A DNA stretch of 64,000 bases from NCBI RefSeq assembly GCF_000430805.1, contig NZ_KE387260.1, positions 124,001 through 188,000 of the forward strand. Reading direction: 5' to 3'. The position numbers and the translations under genes are program-made. Below, in pieces: positions 35,293-43,611 of this stretch. This DNA comes from Chitinilyticum aquatile DSM 21506 (GTDB lineage: Bacteria; Pseudomonadota; Gammaproteobacteria; Burkholderiales; Chitinibacteraceae). The notes below the pieces were generated by a model that was given only the letters and a program-made list of their open reading frames with translations, was not told the DNA's origin and made no database searches. Numbering within the stretch: the first letter of the stretch is position 1; the number at the start of each line of letters is the position of its first letter.

Positions 35293-36419
35293 GGGGTATC
35301 CTCTTTCTTGCCTTGTGCCAGCAGGCCATAGGCGGCGTACAGCGTACGCATCATGGTGGCCAGCGTATAGCCACGCTCGATTTTCGCACGTCCGGCTGCA
35401 CCGAGTACGCGGCGCAGCGGCGGATGGTCGATCAGCTCCGCCAGGCGGGCGATGAAATCGTCGGCATCGCGGCACAGCCAGCCGGTAATGCCGTTTTCCA
35501 CCAGATCACGGTTGCCGTCGATATCGGTCGCCAGCACCGGCAGGCCGGCGCCCATCGCTTCGAGCACCGCCACCGGCAGCCCTTCCCAGCGCGAGGTCTG
35601 CAGGTAGATATCCAGCGTGGCCAGTTGTGCCAGCGTCTGCGCACGCGTTTGCCAGCCAGTCAACGTAACACCGGCCTTCTTCAGCGCCGCCTCGCCGGCC
35701 CCCTCACCGCCGCCGATCCAGACGAATTCGACGCCGGGCTGGGTCAGCGCGGTGGCGATGCGGGCAAACAGCTCGGGATTGCGCGCGGTGGTCACCCGCC
35801 CGGCCATGCCGATGCGCAGGCGCTGCCCGCCATTATTCAAACGGGGTATTGCCGCCAAATCTACAGAATTATTGACTACCAGCACCGTACCCCCAAGGGT
35901 ACGTCGAATCTTGGCAGCCTCGCTGTCCGAGCAGGCGATAAAGCTCACCGGAATATGCGCCAGCAGCTTCTCCAGCAGCAGGAACACCAGATTCTTGATC
36001 CGCCCCGCTTCGCGCTGCAGAAAGGACAAGCCATGCGGCGAGAAGAACCAGCGCGTGCGTGGCAGCCTGACGAACAGGCTGGCAAGGCGCCCCAGCGCAC
36101 CGGCCTTGCTCGAATGCAGGTGCACCACATCCGGAGAAAGCTCCGTCAGCCAGTGCACCAGCGCGCGCCCAGCGCGGAAATCCTGCAGCGGATTGATCGC
36201 ACGGCACATCGGCACGTGAATGAAATGGATCTCCGCGTGGAACAATTCTCGCCAGTTAAGCGGTGTATCTTCGCGCTGCGAGTGGATGACGGTCACGCGA
36301 TGGCCATCAGTAGCCTGACCGTTGGCCATCACCGTCACCATCGACAGCGTGCCGCCGGCAAACGATTCAACCACGTGCACGATATGGTGGCGGCTGGATA
36401 CCGCAGGCAGCTCAGTCAT
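35289..36419 (-). CDS. Glycosyltransferase family 4 (GT-B) of the polysaccharide cluster
   Basis: 376 residues, retaining GT-B enzyme. An N-terminal acceptor domain starts HIVHVVESFAGGTLSMV. The donor domain has RLRIGMAGRVTTARNPELFARIA, LTGWQTRAQTLAQLATLDIYLQTSRWEGLPVAVLEAMGAGLPVLATDIDGN (the E-x7-E motif) and a VENGITGWL tail. A family P palindrome lies in frame around residues 176-192 (LVVNNSVDLAAIP), with unusually AT-rich codons for this gene. It overlaps the wbaP-like gene by 4 bp and the next upstream GT2 gene by 8 bp. The sugar donor is unknown. Confidence 0.88.
   Translation of the reverse strand: MTELPAVSSRHHIVHVVESFAGGTLSMVTVMANGQATDGHRVTVIHSQREDTPLNWRELFHAEIHFIHVPMCRAINPLQDFRAGRALVHWLTELSPDVVHLHSSKAGALGRLASLFVRLPRTRWFFSPHGLSFLQREAGRIKNLVFLLLEKLLAHIPVSFIACSDSEAAKIRRTLGGTVLVVNNSVDLAAIPRLNNGGQRLRIGMAGRVTTARNPELFARIATALTQPGVEFVWIGGGEGAGEAALKKAGVTLTGWQTRAQTLAQLATLDIYLQTSRWEGLPVAVLEAMGAGLPVLATDIDGNRDLVENGITGWLCRDADDFIARLAELIDHPPLRRVLGAAGRAKIERGYTLATMMRTLYAAYGLLAQGKKEDTP
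35843..35894 (-). repeat. Family P-like palindrome, copy 9 (inside a GT4 gene)
   Basis: GGGGTATTGCCGCCAAATCT on the plus strand faces GACTACCAGCACCGTACCCC. The outer arms GGGGTA / TACCCC and an inner element are kept, but the stem is weak. The stretch is AT-rich inside a GC-rich gene. It encodes a conserved GT4 segment, so part of the match may be coincidence. Confidence 0.4.
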
Positions 36420-37254
36420 CGTTCGTGGCCTTGCGCGAGGTGCGCCGCAATGCGGCCTTCAGCCGGAACACCAGCCCATAGGGCATGAGCATCAGCCCGC
36501 GCGTACGCAGCCGGCCGGCCAGCGCCGCCAGCGAGCCGTCGCTGTTGGCCTTTTGCACCTTCAGCCGCGAGGCAAGCTGCTTCTGACGTTTCGAGAGAGA
36601 AATGCCGCCCGGATCGAGTTCGTAATGGATCAGCACATCAGCGAGATTGGCCACCCTGAAGTGCCGCACAAAGGCATAGAACAGCGCGTAATCCTCGGCC
36701 GCCGGCGCATCCAGCGGATACAGCCCGGTCGTTGCCAGCCCTGCGGTGCGGTACATCACCGCCGGATGGACGAAAGCCGAGTTCTTGCGCATCGTCTGCA
36801 CGATGTCCTCATGGCGTTCGGGATGGCGCAATTCGAATTGCTCGACGCCCTGCTGGTCGACAAAGCGCGCGGCACCGCCGAGCAGATACACCTCGGGGTG
36901 TTGCTCCAGAAAGCTTAACTGGCGTTGGATGCGGTCAGATACATTCAGGTCACCACAATCCAGCCGGGCGATGAATTCATAGCTGCGCGACTGGGCCCAC
37001 TGCAGGCCCGCGTTCAGCGCCCCCTCGATGCCCTTGTTCTGCGGCAATCCGAGAAATCGCAGCACGCCGCGCCCCTTAAACGCCGCACGCGCGCCGGCCT
37101 CGTCAATCGGCGCGCGCGTGCTGCCGTCGTCGACGACCAGCACGTCGCAGGGCTCGTCGACGCCAATCGATGCCAGAGAGGCATTGAGCGCCTGCGGGTT
37201 GTTGTAATGCGGGATCAGCAGCAGCACGGGCTGACGGTGCAATTGTTCGGTCAT
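36412..37254 (-). CDS. Glycosyltransferase family 2 (first of a tandem pair)
   Basis: 280-residue inverting GT-A enzyme. It begins VLLLIPHYNNPQALNASLASI, then VLVVDDGSTRAPIDEA (nucleotide-binding DDG), a DXD-like ARLDCGDLNVSDRIQRQ, and a late block with AAEDYALFYAFV (catalytic ED). The C-terminal 60 residues are basic and probably membrane-associated. It is a close paralogue of the next gene upstream: the same YNNPQ, DDGSTR, LDC-DLNVSDRI, HPEVYL, HPAVM and GLYPLD blocks occur in the same places. Start at 37254, 4 bp overlap with the paralogue. Confidence 0.88.
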   Translation of the reverse strand: MTEQLHRQPVLLLIPHYNNPQALNASLASIGVDEPCDVLVVDDGSTRAPIDEAGARAAFKGRGVLRFLGLPQNKGIEGALNAGLQWAQSRSYEFIARLDCGDLNVSDRIQRQLSFLEQHPEVYLLGGAARFVDQQGVEQFELRHPERHEDIVQTMRKNSAFVHPAVMYRTAGLATTGLYPLDAPAAEDYALFYAFVRHFRVANLADVLIHYELDPGGISLSKRQKQLASRLKVQKANSDGSLAALAGRLRTRGLMLMPYGLVFRLKAALRRTSRKATNDD

Positions 37255-38057
37255 GCCCAATCCTTGCGGCCTAGCAGTTTCTTGATGCCCCGCGTCACCG
37301 ATAAGGGCAGCGCGAATGAGGCCAACGCCTTGCCCATGTTCAGAACTGAGGCCGGTTTCCAGTCGAAATGGCGCGCGAGCAGCTTGAGGCGCATCGCCTG
37401 CTGCTGGCGGCGGCGGCTCAGCGATATGCCGCTGTCGTTGTATTCGCTTTTCACCAGCACGTCGGGCAGGTTGGCCGTCTGGTAGCGAGTAACGAACTGC
37501 CAGAAATACGCAAAATCTTCTGCCGCCTTGCAATCCAGCGGATACAGGCCGATTTCGCGCACGCCCGCCATGCGGAACATCACCGCCGGATGGGTGAAGG
37601 CATTGTCCTTGTGCATCTGCCGCACGATCTCAGTGTGCGTTTGCGGCTGGCGGATCGTGAAGCGGTCACCCGAGGCGTCAAAAAAGGTGACGGCGCTACC
37701 GACCAGATACACCTCCGGGTGTGCATCCAGAAACGCCATCTGGCGCCGGATGCGGTCGGATACATTCAGGTCATCGCAGTCCAGCCGCGCGCAGAATTCG
37801 TATCCGGCGGCCAGCATCGCTTCCAGCCCGGTATTGAGTGCGTACTCGATGCCGGCATTTACCGGCAGATACAGAAAATGCAGCTCGCCCCGTGCGCGAA
37901 ACACGGCCTGCGCAGCGGCTTCGTCGATCGTCGCGCGGGTGCTGCCATCGTCGATGACAAAGACATCCACCGGTTCATCAGGGCCCACCGATGCCAGCGA
38001 CGCGAGCAGCCCCTGAGGGTTGTTGTAATGCGGAATCAGTAAGGCGGCGCGGTTCAT
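37251..38057 (-). CDS. Glycosyltransferase family 2 (second of a tandem pair)
   Basis: 268 residues, a paralogue of the preceding GT2. ALLIPHYNNPQGLLASLASV, VFVIDDGSTRATIDEAAA, CARLDCDDLNVSDRIRRQ (a complete DXD-like site), AAEDFAYFWQFV and GISLSRRRQQQAMRL. The tandem arrangement indicates gene duplication, followed by divergence perhaps in acceptor linkage. The ATG at 38057 is chosen because family homology begins at once. An 86 bp gap separates it from the DUF2752 gene. Confidence 0.88.
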   Translation of the reverse strand: MNRAALLIPHYNNPQGLLASLASVGPDEPVDVFVIDDGSTRATIDEAAAQAVFRARGELHFLYLPVNAGIEYALNTGLEAMLAAGYEFCARLDCDDLNVSDRIRRQMAFLDAHPEVYLVGSAVTFFDASGDRFTIRQPQTHTEIVRQMHKDNAFTHPAVMFRMAGVREIGLYPLDCKAAEDFAYFWQFVTRYQTANLPDVLVKSEYNDSGISLSRRRQQQAMRLKLLARHFDWKPASVLNMGKALASFALPLSVTRGIKKLLGRKDWA

Positions 38058-38143
38058 GGCGGGACGACAGGGCAAAACCGCATTTTAACGGTCTTTCAGG
38101 CACCCTTCGCCATGCAGCAGTAACAGTCTGTGCGACTGCGATG

Positions 38144-38476
38144 TCAGGTGGCTGGCTTGATGATGGTGCGATCGCGCCGCTTCAGCAGACCATGCAGATG
38201 CCGCGTGTAGACCAGCATCAGCAGAGGCAGGACGATAAGGCTGCGCGGATTGTGCTCCCAGGCTGCGACCACATCACCGTGCAGCAGGGCAATGATGGCG
38301 TGGGTGATGCCGCAACCCCAGCAGTCCTCCCAGCCGAAGACGCTGTTGAACAGGCAGGGCGGGCCATACTGCAGGAGGGCGCCTGGAAAGAAAAGCGCCA
38401 GCATCCCGAGGAATGCCGGCGCCAGCGCTAGCAGCACGTCGAACGGCTTAACGTGCAAGCGGGCGACCTTGCGCAT
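38144..38476 (-). CDS. DUF2752 family membrane protein
   Basis: 110 residues. The core [40 protein letters not shown] matches the DUF2752 signature (CPxC-like and GCGxTRA-like blocks), followed by a hydrophobic helix ([16 protein letters not shown]). About three TM segments. Function unknown. The ATG at 38476 overlaps the end of the TM2-domain gene; such pairs are frequent neighbours in proteobacteria. It is an insertion within the polysaccharide cluster rather than an obvious part of it. Confidence 0.8.
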   Translation of the reverse strand: MRKVARLHVKPFDVLLALAPAFLGMLALFFPGALLQYGPPCLFNSVFGWEDCWGCGITHAIIALLHGDVVAAWEHNPRSLIVLPLLMLVYTRHLHGLLKRRDRTIIKPAT

Positions 38477-38675
38477 CGGTGAATTTGCCGATGGCAATCA
38501 GGATGATGTCAATCAGCGCCCAGATGCCGCAACCGCCGAGAGTCAGCAGTTGAACCACACCGATCACGGTGTAGCCGGTGTAGAAACGATGCACACCGAG
38601 GCTGCCCAGGAAAAAGGCCAGCAGCAGGGTCGTCAGCCATTGCTTGTCAGAAACTGCACCAGTTTGATCGCTCAC
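38448..38675 (-). CDS. TM2 domain-containing protein
   Basis: About 75 residues (81 if the ATG at 38693 is used). [47 protein letters not shown] is a canonical TM2 domain: two TM helices with the GxxGxHRFY turn and the final WxLIDxI. A GTG at 38675 with GGAG nine bases upstream is a better start than the ATG at 38693, which lacks a ribosome site. Function unknown. It overlaps the DUF2752 gene by 29 bp. Confidence 0.82.
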   Translation of the reverse strand: MSDQTGAVSDKQWLTTLLLAFFLGSLGVHRFYTGYTVIGVVQLLTLGGCGIWALIDIILIAIGKFTDAQGRPLAR

Positions 38676-38907
38676 AGTCTTATCTCCAGTCATGGAAAAC
38701 AATTCAAAGAACGTAAGATTCTGGGTGAAATCTGCCCGCTTGCAAACGCTGCGGGAGGAAATTGTTGTAATTAAATAACAATTATTTACAGGAAAACCCG
38801 GTAATTCTGCTTTCCTGCTGTCCAGCCCGAAAGGAATGCTGTCGCAGCACAAAATGACAACGCCATGCCAGTGATGCGCCTCACACCGACCGCAGCCGCA
38901 GGGGGTA

Positions 38908-39999
38908 TCAGCGCAGCAGCGCAGCCCATTGCTCCAGCGTCGCCGCCGCCGCATAGTGGCGTGCCCGCGCCAGCAGGAATGCCGACAGAACTGGCCGGTC
39001 CAGCGCGACAATCAGCGCGGCCAGCGCTTCGCCACTGGCCTCTTCCACCACGAAGTCGCAGCGGCGCTCACCGAACAGCTCGTAGACACCACCGGCATTG
39101 GTCGAGACCACCGGCAAGCCCAGCGCCATGGCTTCAAGCACCACCAGCGGACACCCCTCGAAGCTCGACGTCAGCAGCAACACATCGGCATCGTGCAAAT
39201 AGGGTGTGACATGATCCTGCCGACCCGCGAATGTCAGTCTGTCGCCCAGACCGCGCGCCCCGGCCTCAGCACGCAGCCAGCCCTCCAGCGGGCCGTCGCC
39301 CACGATGGTCAGGGCCGCTGCCACGCCTTTCGCGGCGAGTGCGGCCAGCGTATCCAGCCACAGCTGTGGCTGCTTTTCTACGGCAATGCGGCCGACAAAG
39401 AGCAGGCGCAGCGGATCGCCAGAGCCCCGGACTGCCACCGGAGCAGCCGCTGGTGACGCAGCCCCCGCATCATCATCGATGAAATTGGGCAGTACCTGCC
39501 AGCCCTTGCCCGGTTCTTGGCGCAACCAGCGGGCCAGTGAATCGCGGGCGTGCAGCGAAACAAAAACCAGTTCGCCAAGCCGGCGATAGATGTACTGGCA
39601 GGCGAAACGGTGAACCGGATTCATGCGGGCGAAGTCGTCGAGCTCGTACATCGGCCCGTGCACCCAGGCAAGCACCCGCTTGCCCAGGCCTCGCGTTGCC
39701 GCATAAGCCATATACAGCGGCAGCAGGAAGGTCCCTGCAATCACCACATCGTGATCAATGGCAATGCGTCGTGCAGCGCGCCAGCCACGCAGCCATGTCA
39801 GCGGCTTGAGTGGCCGCCACTCGCCGGACAGATCGACAACCTTCACACCGTGGATGCGCGAAGCCCACAGATTGCGATTGCCGCCAAGCAAGACCAGCGT
39901 GACGTCGAAGCCGCGCGCAACCAGACCTTCGCCCACCAGCACCGCGCAGCGCTCGACGCCGCCGAGACCCAGATCACGCAGGAAGATGGCGACCTTCAT
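38908..39999 (-). CDS. Glycosyltransferase family 4 (GT-B)
   Basis: 363 residues. It begins [25 protein letters not shown], the usual GGxER acceptor-domain loop. The donor domain has [87 protein letters not shown] (E-x7-E). It starts inside the stop of the upstream GT2 gene (4 bp overlap). The 230 bp between its end and the TM2 gene hold only AT-rich sequence with a TTGTTGTAATTAAATAACAA near-palindrome (38762-38781), possibly the TM2 promoter. Confidence 0.88.
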   Translation of the reverse strand: MKVAIFLRDLGLGGVERCAVLVGEGLVARGFDVTLVLLGGNRNLWASRIHGVKVVDLSGEWRPLKPLTWLRGWRAARRIAIDHDVVIAGTFLLPLYMAYAATRGLGKRVLAWVHGPMYELDDFARMNPVHRFACQYIYRRLGELVFVSLHARDSLARWLRQEPGKGWQVLPNFIDDDAGAASPAAAPVAVRGSGDPLRLLFVGRIAVEKQPQLWLDTLAALAAKGVAAALTIVGDGPLEGWLRAEAGARGLGDRLTFAGRQDHVTPYLHDADVLLLTSSFEGCPLVVLEAMALGLPVVSTNAGGVYELFGERRCDFVVEEASGEALAALIVALDRPVLSAFLLARARHYAAAATLEQWAALLR

Positions 40000-41024
40000 G
40001 TGCGCCCCCCTTTCTGCCCCGGCTTCAGTTTCTGCCACAGCCAGTCGCTAAGGGTCAGACGCAGCAGCTGCCTGCGCCATTTGGGCAACTCCGAAGCTGG
40101 CAGGGGCATCGCAGCATGCAGCAGCATCAACCCGGGCAGGAAGCCCAGATTGACACCCTTTGTCCGTTGCAGCGCATCGAGCCAGACCTCGCCCAGTACG
40201 CCGCGCGCGCCTTCAAGCATCACGGCCAGCTGACGCAGGATGTCGACGAAGGCGCGGAATTCGGCTGCTTGCAGCACCCTGCCCGGCTCGGCCAGCGCAG
40301 CGAATTCTTCGGCGAGCGGCTGCAGCGATACCGGCAATGCGCTTTGCGCATAAGCCTGGCGTACACGCTGGGCGGTGACCCGCAGTTCGTCGCGCTTGCC
40401 CTGGGTTATCTGGCCGGCGTGCGTGCGGTAGGCGAGCAGCACCTCGGGAACGGCGGTAAAGGTCGCACCGGCCAGCGCCAGCTCGCACCACAACGCGTAA
40501 TCCTCGGCGTGGCGGGCGTTCGCCGGATAGGGGTGCGCCAGCAGCAGGCTGCGCCGTGCGAGCACGGTCGGGTGCGCAAGCGCGGCATTGAAGAGCAGCA
40601 TCGAGCGAATGCCGGCATTCGTCGTCGGCAGATGCCACTCGCCCTGGCGATCTCCGAAGAAACGCACCCAGGCGCCGCAGATGTCGGCGCCGGTTTGCTG
40701 CAAGCGCGCCAGCTGCCTTTCCAGTCGCTCGGGCATACAGATATCGTCGGCATCGATGCGGGCAATCCACTCGCCCTTTGCCGCTGCGACACCTTCGTTG
40801 AGCGTGGCGATCAGGCCGCGATTCTCGCGACTGATGATGCGGAAACGGGAATCTCTTGCAGCGGCCGCCTGCAGAATCGTCAGCGTTCCATCGGTCGAGC
40901 CATCATCAAGTGCCACGCACTCCCAATGGGTATACGTCTGCAGGCAAATGGCATCAATGGTTTCCTGCAGATACCTTTCAGCATTAAAACAGGGCAGCAC
41001 AAAACTGACGAGCGTATCCGTCAT
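39996..41024 (-). CDS. Glycosyltransferase family 2 (GT-A)
   Basis: 342 residues. LVSFVLPCFNAERYLQETIDAI, VALDDGSTDGTLTIL (DDG), GEWIARIDADDICMPERLERQ (DXD) and HAEDYALWCELA (catalytic ED) give a full GT2 active site. The C-terminal third is helical and of unknown role. The reading frame is open far upstream into the Wzx gene; the ATG at 41024 (MTDTLVSFVLP) fits the family start and overlaps the Wzx stop by 4 bp. A P-like palindrome covers residues about 17-32. Confidence 0.9.
   Translation of the reverse strand: MTDTLVSFVLPCFNAERYLQETIDAICLQTYTHWECVALDDGSTDGTLTILQAAAARDSRFRIISRENRGLIATLNEGVAAAKGEWIARIDADDICMPERLERQLARLQQTGADICGAWVRFFGDRQGEWHLPTTNAGIRSMLLFNAALAHPTVLARRSLLLAHPYPANARHAEDYALWCELALAGATFTAVPEVLLAYRTHAGQITQGKRDELRVTAQRVRQAYAQSALPVSLQPLAEEFAALAEPGRVLQAAEFRAFVDILRQLAVMLEGARGVLGEVWLDALQRTKGVNLGFLPGLMLLHAAMPLPASELPKWRRQLLRLTLSDWLWQKLKPGQKGGRT
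40928..40975 (-). repeat. Family P-like palindrome, copy 10 (inside a GT2 gene)
   Basis: On the minus strand, GGTATCTGCAGG pairs with CCTGCAGACGTATACC (one interruption) around an inner CATTGATG/CATTTG region. Outer arms and tail (ATACCCAT) match family P. It encodes the conserved GT2 segment YLQETIDAICLQTYTHWE, so a chance origin is possible. Confidence 0.45.
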
Positions 41025-42307
41025 CCCGCAATCTCCGCATGAATCCGGCGCGCACGCCACCAGAAGGCCGCAACGATGAAGGCTTCCACCGCCAGCACGC
41101 ACAGCGCGGCGCGCACCGCCGGCTCGGGCAGGTGGCTCGCAATGCCAGGCAGCGCCGGAAGCCCCCAGGGCGAGAGTGCCAGCAGCATCAGCACCACATT
41201 CAGCAGGCCTGCCGCCACCAGTACGCGACTGAAATAGCGCTCGTAGCCAAAAACCAGCAGCGTTTGCTGCCCGTAGACATAGGAGAGCGCACCAAGCAGG
41301 ATGACCGGCGCCATCACGACTAGCACCGGCTCCGTTCCACCATACTCGGCGCCCAGAATCCAGACGATGACAGGCGTTACCAGCACCAGTCCCAGCGCCA
41401 TCAGCAGGCCGATTCCGCCCTGCAGTTTCCAGGCGCGGCGGATCAGCGCCAGCGCGGCAGGCCTGTCGTGGGCGGCCAGCTGTGCAATGCGCGGGTAGGT
41501 GGCCTGCACCAGCGGCCCCTGCAAGCCCTGCGCGATATAAATCAGCTTGCTGGCGGCAGCAAACAGGCCCACCTGTGCCGCAACGGCAAAACTCCCCAGC
41601 AGGGCGGCAGTCGAGGTTGTGTACAGGCTGGTCGAAATCGCCGACAGAAAGAATGGCCAGCTGGCGTGCAATGCCTCGCGCAATTCGGCAAGGCTGACCC
41701 GTAGCCAAGGCGGGCGACTCACGCCCCAGCCAGTCGCGCACCAGAAGAGGCCAGCCAGTACCTGCGGCGCAGCCTGCAGCACAACGGCCAGTAGCACATC
41801 CTCGGGCCCGTCCACCCAGAACAGCAGGAAACCGAGCGTCATGACCCGCGCAACGACCATCATGGCGGAGGCCAGCTGCATTTTCTCGAAGCCCTGGAAA
41901 TACCAGATCGGGAACAGCACGGAACTCAGGATGTAGAGCTGGCTGGCGAGAAAGACATCCGCGTGCGCGCGCCAGCTGCCCAGCGTGAATGTCAGCAACA
42001 GCAGGATGAGCGACGAGCCCCCCATCAGCAGCGTCTTGGCCCATGTCACCCGCCAGAACACGCGCGCAGCGGCTCGGGGGTCATCGCGCACCTGGGCAAT
42101 GTCGCGTACCGCCGACAGGTTGAAGCCGAAATCGGTCAGCAGTACGCCGTACTGGACCATGGCAAACGCAAAGTTCATCACCCCGAAACCGGCTGGCTCG
42201 AGCGTGCGCGCCAGAAACGGAAAGGTAACGAAGGACACCAGATAATTCAGCCCCTGGATCAGATAGAGCGCATAAATGGTGGATTTGAGGCGGGAATCGA
42301 GCGACAT
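41021..42307 (-). CDS. Wzx-type polysaccharide flippase
   Basis: 428 residues with about 12 TM helices, MOP/PST superfamily. The N-terminus (STIYALYLIQGLNYLVSFVTFPFLARTLEPAGFGVMNFAFAMVQY) is typical of O-antigen and exopolysaccharide translocases. It moves undecaprenyl-linked repeat units made by WbaP and the GTs across the inner membrane. The ATG at 42307 is used. No Wzy polymerase or Wza/Wzc export gene is present in the cluster as seen here. Confidence 0.9.
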   Translation of the reverse strand: MSLDSRLKSTIYALYLIQGLNYLVSFVTFPFLARTLEPAGFGVMNFAFAMVQYGVLLTDFGFNLSAVRDIAQVRDDPRAAARVFWRVTWAKTLLMGGSSLILLLLTFTLGSWRAHADVFLASQLYILSSVLFPIWYFQGFEKMQLASAMMVVARVMTLGFLLFWVDGPEDVLLAVVLQAAPQVLAGLFWCATGWGVSRPPWLRVSLAELREALHASWPFFLSAISTSLYTTSTAALLGSFAVAAQVGLFAAASKLIYIAQGLQGPLVQATYPRIAQLAAHDRPAALALIRRAWKLQGGIGLLMALGLVLVTPVIVWILGAEYGGTEPVLVVMAPVILLGALSYVYGQQTLLVFGYERYFSRVLVAAGLLNVVLMLLALSPWGLPALPGIASHLPEPAVRAALCVLAVEAFIVAAFWWRARRIHAEIAG

Positions 42308-42340
42308 AAGCTGCTGTTGGAAAAACCAGCGTCTCCAAAT

Positions 42341-42437
42341 CAAGCACGGGGCAAAGCCCGGTGCGAACCGGGAACCGTAAAGCCAGAGGCCTGTTTCTTT
42401 GCTTTACATGGGGTCTACCGGCTGCGCCGAGTGTGGT
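42341..42437 (+). ncRNA. Candidate GEMM-I (cyclic-di-GMP type) riboswitch aptamer
   Basis: Read on the plus strand the stretch carries the GEMM-I elements in order: GCACGGGGCAAA; a P2 stem CCCGGT-GCGA-ACCGGG with a GNRA tetraloop (42357-42372); CCGTAAAGCC-AGA-GGCC (42375-42391); then after a variable arm CTACCGGCTGCGCCG; and a closing GUGU that can pair with the opening GCAC. The family binds c-di-GMP, or c-AMP-GMP in some subtypes. Downstream on this strand the DNA is antisense to galE; an AAGGAGG and ATG (42468) follow, with the ATG inside a perfect hairpin. No known gene is in the expected position. Confidence 0.5.
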
Positions 42438-42466
42438 TCAACACCCTGGCAAGGAGGCACAGACGA

Positions 42467-42496
42467 CAATGCCCCGGATTGTACGCCGGGGCATTG
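42467..42496. terminator. Perfect 11-bp stem-loop between galE and wzx (possible galE terminator)
   Basis: CAATGCCCCGG and CCGGGGCATTG form a perfect stem with an eight-base loop, 18 bases beyond the galE stop. There is no clear U-run on either side, so intrinsic termination is not assured. On the plus strand the same hairpin would sequester the ATG after the candidate riboswitch. Confidence 0.4.
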
Positions 42497-42514
42497 CTGC
42501 ACGTGTAACGGGTT

Positions 42515-43528
42515 TCAGCCGGCGTAGCCGTCCGGATTGCCGCTTTGCCAGCGCCAGGAATCGGCGCACATGTCGTCCAGTGTCTTTTCTGCCGCCCAGC
42601 CAAGCTGCTCGCGCGCCGAAGCCGGGTCGGCGTAACAGGCGGCCACATCACCGGGGCGGCGATCGACGATCTGGTAGGGAATGGGTCGCCCGGATGCCTT
42701 TTCAAATGCCCTGACCATGTCGAGCACCGAATAACCCACACCGGTCCCCAGATTCACGGTCAGGAGGCCCGGGTGCTGCTGCAGCTTCTGCAGGGCCTTG
42801 GCATGCCCGCGCGCCAGATCGACCACATGGATATAGTCGCGCACGCCGGTGCCGTCGTGCGTCGGGTAATCGCCGCCGAATACCGACAGCTGCGCACGCT
42901 TGCCAACGGCTACCTGCGTCACAAAGGGCATCAGGTTATTCGGAATTCCCTGTGGATCTTCGCCGATTCGACCGGACGGGTGTGCGCCAACCGGATTGAA
43001 ATAGCGCAGCAGCGCCACATCCCAGCCCGGATTCACGTTCATGAAGTCGCGCAGCATGTCTTCGATCATCAACTTCGAGCGGCCATAGGGATTGGTCGCA
43101 GACAGCGGGAAATCTTCGCGGATCGGCACGCTGGCCGGATCGCCATAGACGGTAGCACTGCTGGAAAACACCAGTTGCGTGACATTCGCCGCCGCCATGG
43201 CTTCCAGCAGCCGGACGGTGCCGACAACATTGTTGTCGTAGTACATCAGCGGCATGGCAACCGACTCGCCCACGGCCTTCAGCCCGGCAAAATGCACTAC
43301 GGCGCGAAACGGGTAGGCGGCAAACGCAGCATCCAGCGCCGCGCGGTCGCGCACGTCCCCTTCGATGCAGGCCACCGGTTTGCCGGAAAGGTCTTCCAGC
43401 CGGCGCAGCACTTCGGGCTTCGCATTGCTGAAGTTGTCAAAAATGACGGGGGTAAACCCTGCCGCACACAATTCCAGATAGGTATGCGAACCTATGTAAC
43501 CGGCACCGCCGGTCAGCAGCACATACAT
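42515..43528 (-). CDS. galE: UDP-glucose 4-epimerase
   Basis: 337-residue extended SDR enzyme that interconverts UDP-glucose and UDP-galactose, supplying galactose donor to the WbaP-like transferase. Visible: [18 protein letters not shown] (NAD-binding GxxGxxG), [40 protein letters not shown] (catalytic Ser), [12 protein letters not shown] (YxxxK), [18 protein letters not shown] and [19 protein letters not shown]-like [19 protein letters not shown]. Full length with standard start. It opens the minus-strand polysaccharide cluster, separated from wzx by 207 bp that hold the candidate riboswitch. Confidence 0.97.
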   Translation of the reverse strand: MYVLLTGGAGYIGSHTYLELCAAGFTPVIFDNFSNAKPEVLRRLEDLSGKPVACIEGDVRDRAALDAAFAAYPFRAVVHFAGLKAVGESVAMPLMYYDNNVVGTVRLLEAMAAANVTQLVFSSSATVYGDPASVPIREDFPLSATNPYGRSKLMIEDMLRDFMNVNPGWDVALLRYFNPVGAHPSGRIGEDPQGIPNNLMPFVTQVAVGKRAQLSVFGGDYPTHDGTGVRDYIHVVDLARGHAKALQKLQQHPGLLTVNLGTGVGYSVLDMVRAFEKASGRPIPYQIVDRRPGDVAACYADPASAREQLGWAAEKTLDDMCADSWRWQSGNPDGYAG

Positions 43529-43611
43529 TGCAGCGTATCCTTAACAATCAGGTGCGCTCTACGCGCAATCCAATCCAATTCAGGCGCCCTCTACGCGCGC
43601 CCTGATCTGAC

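Noticed and set aside
38893-38930. GGGGGTATC near the end of a GT4 gene as another family P copy
   Set aside because: The inner stem and the second outer arm are missing, so it does not meet the layout used for the family.
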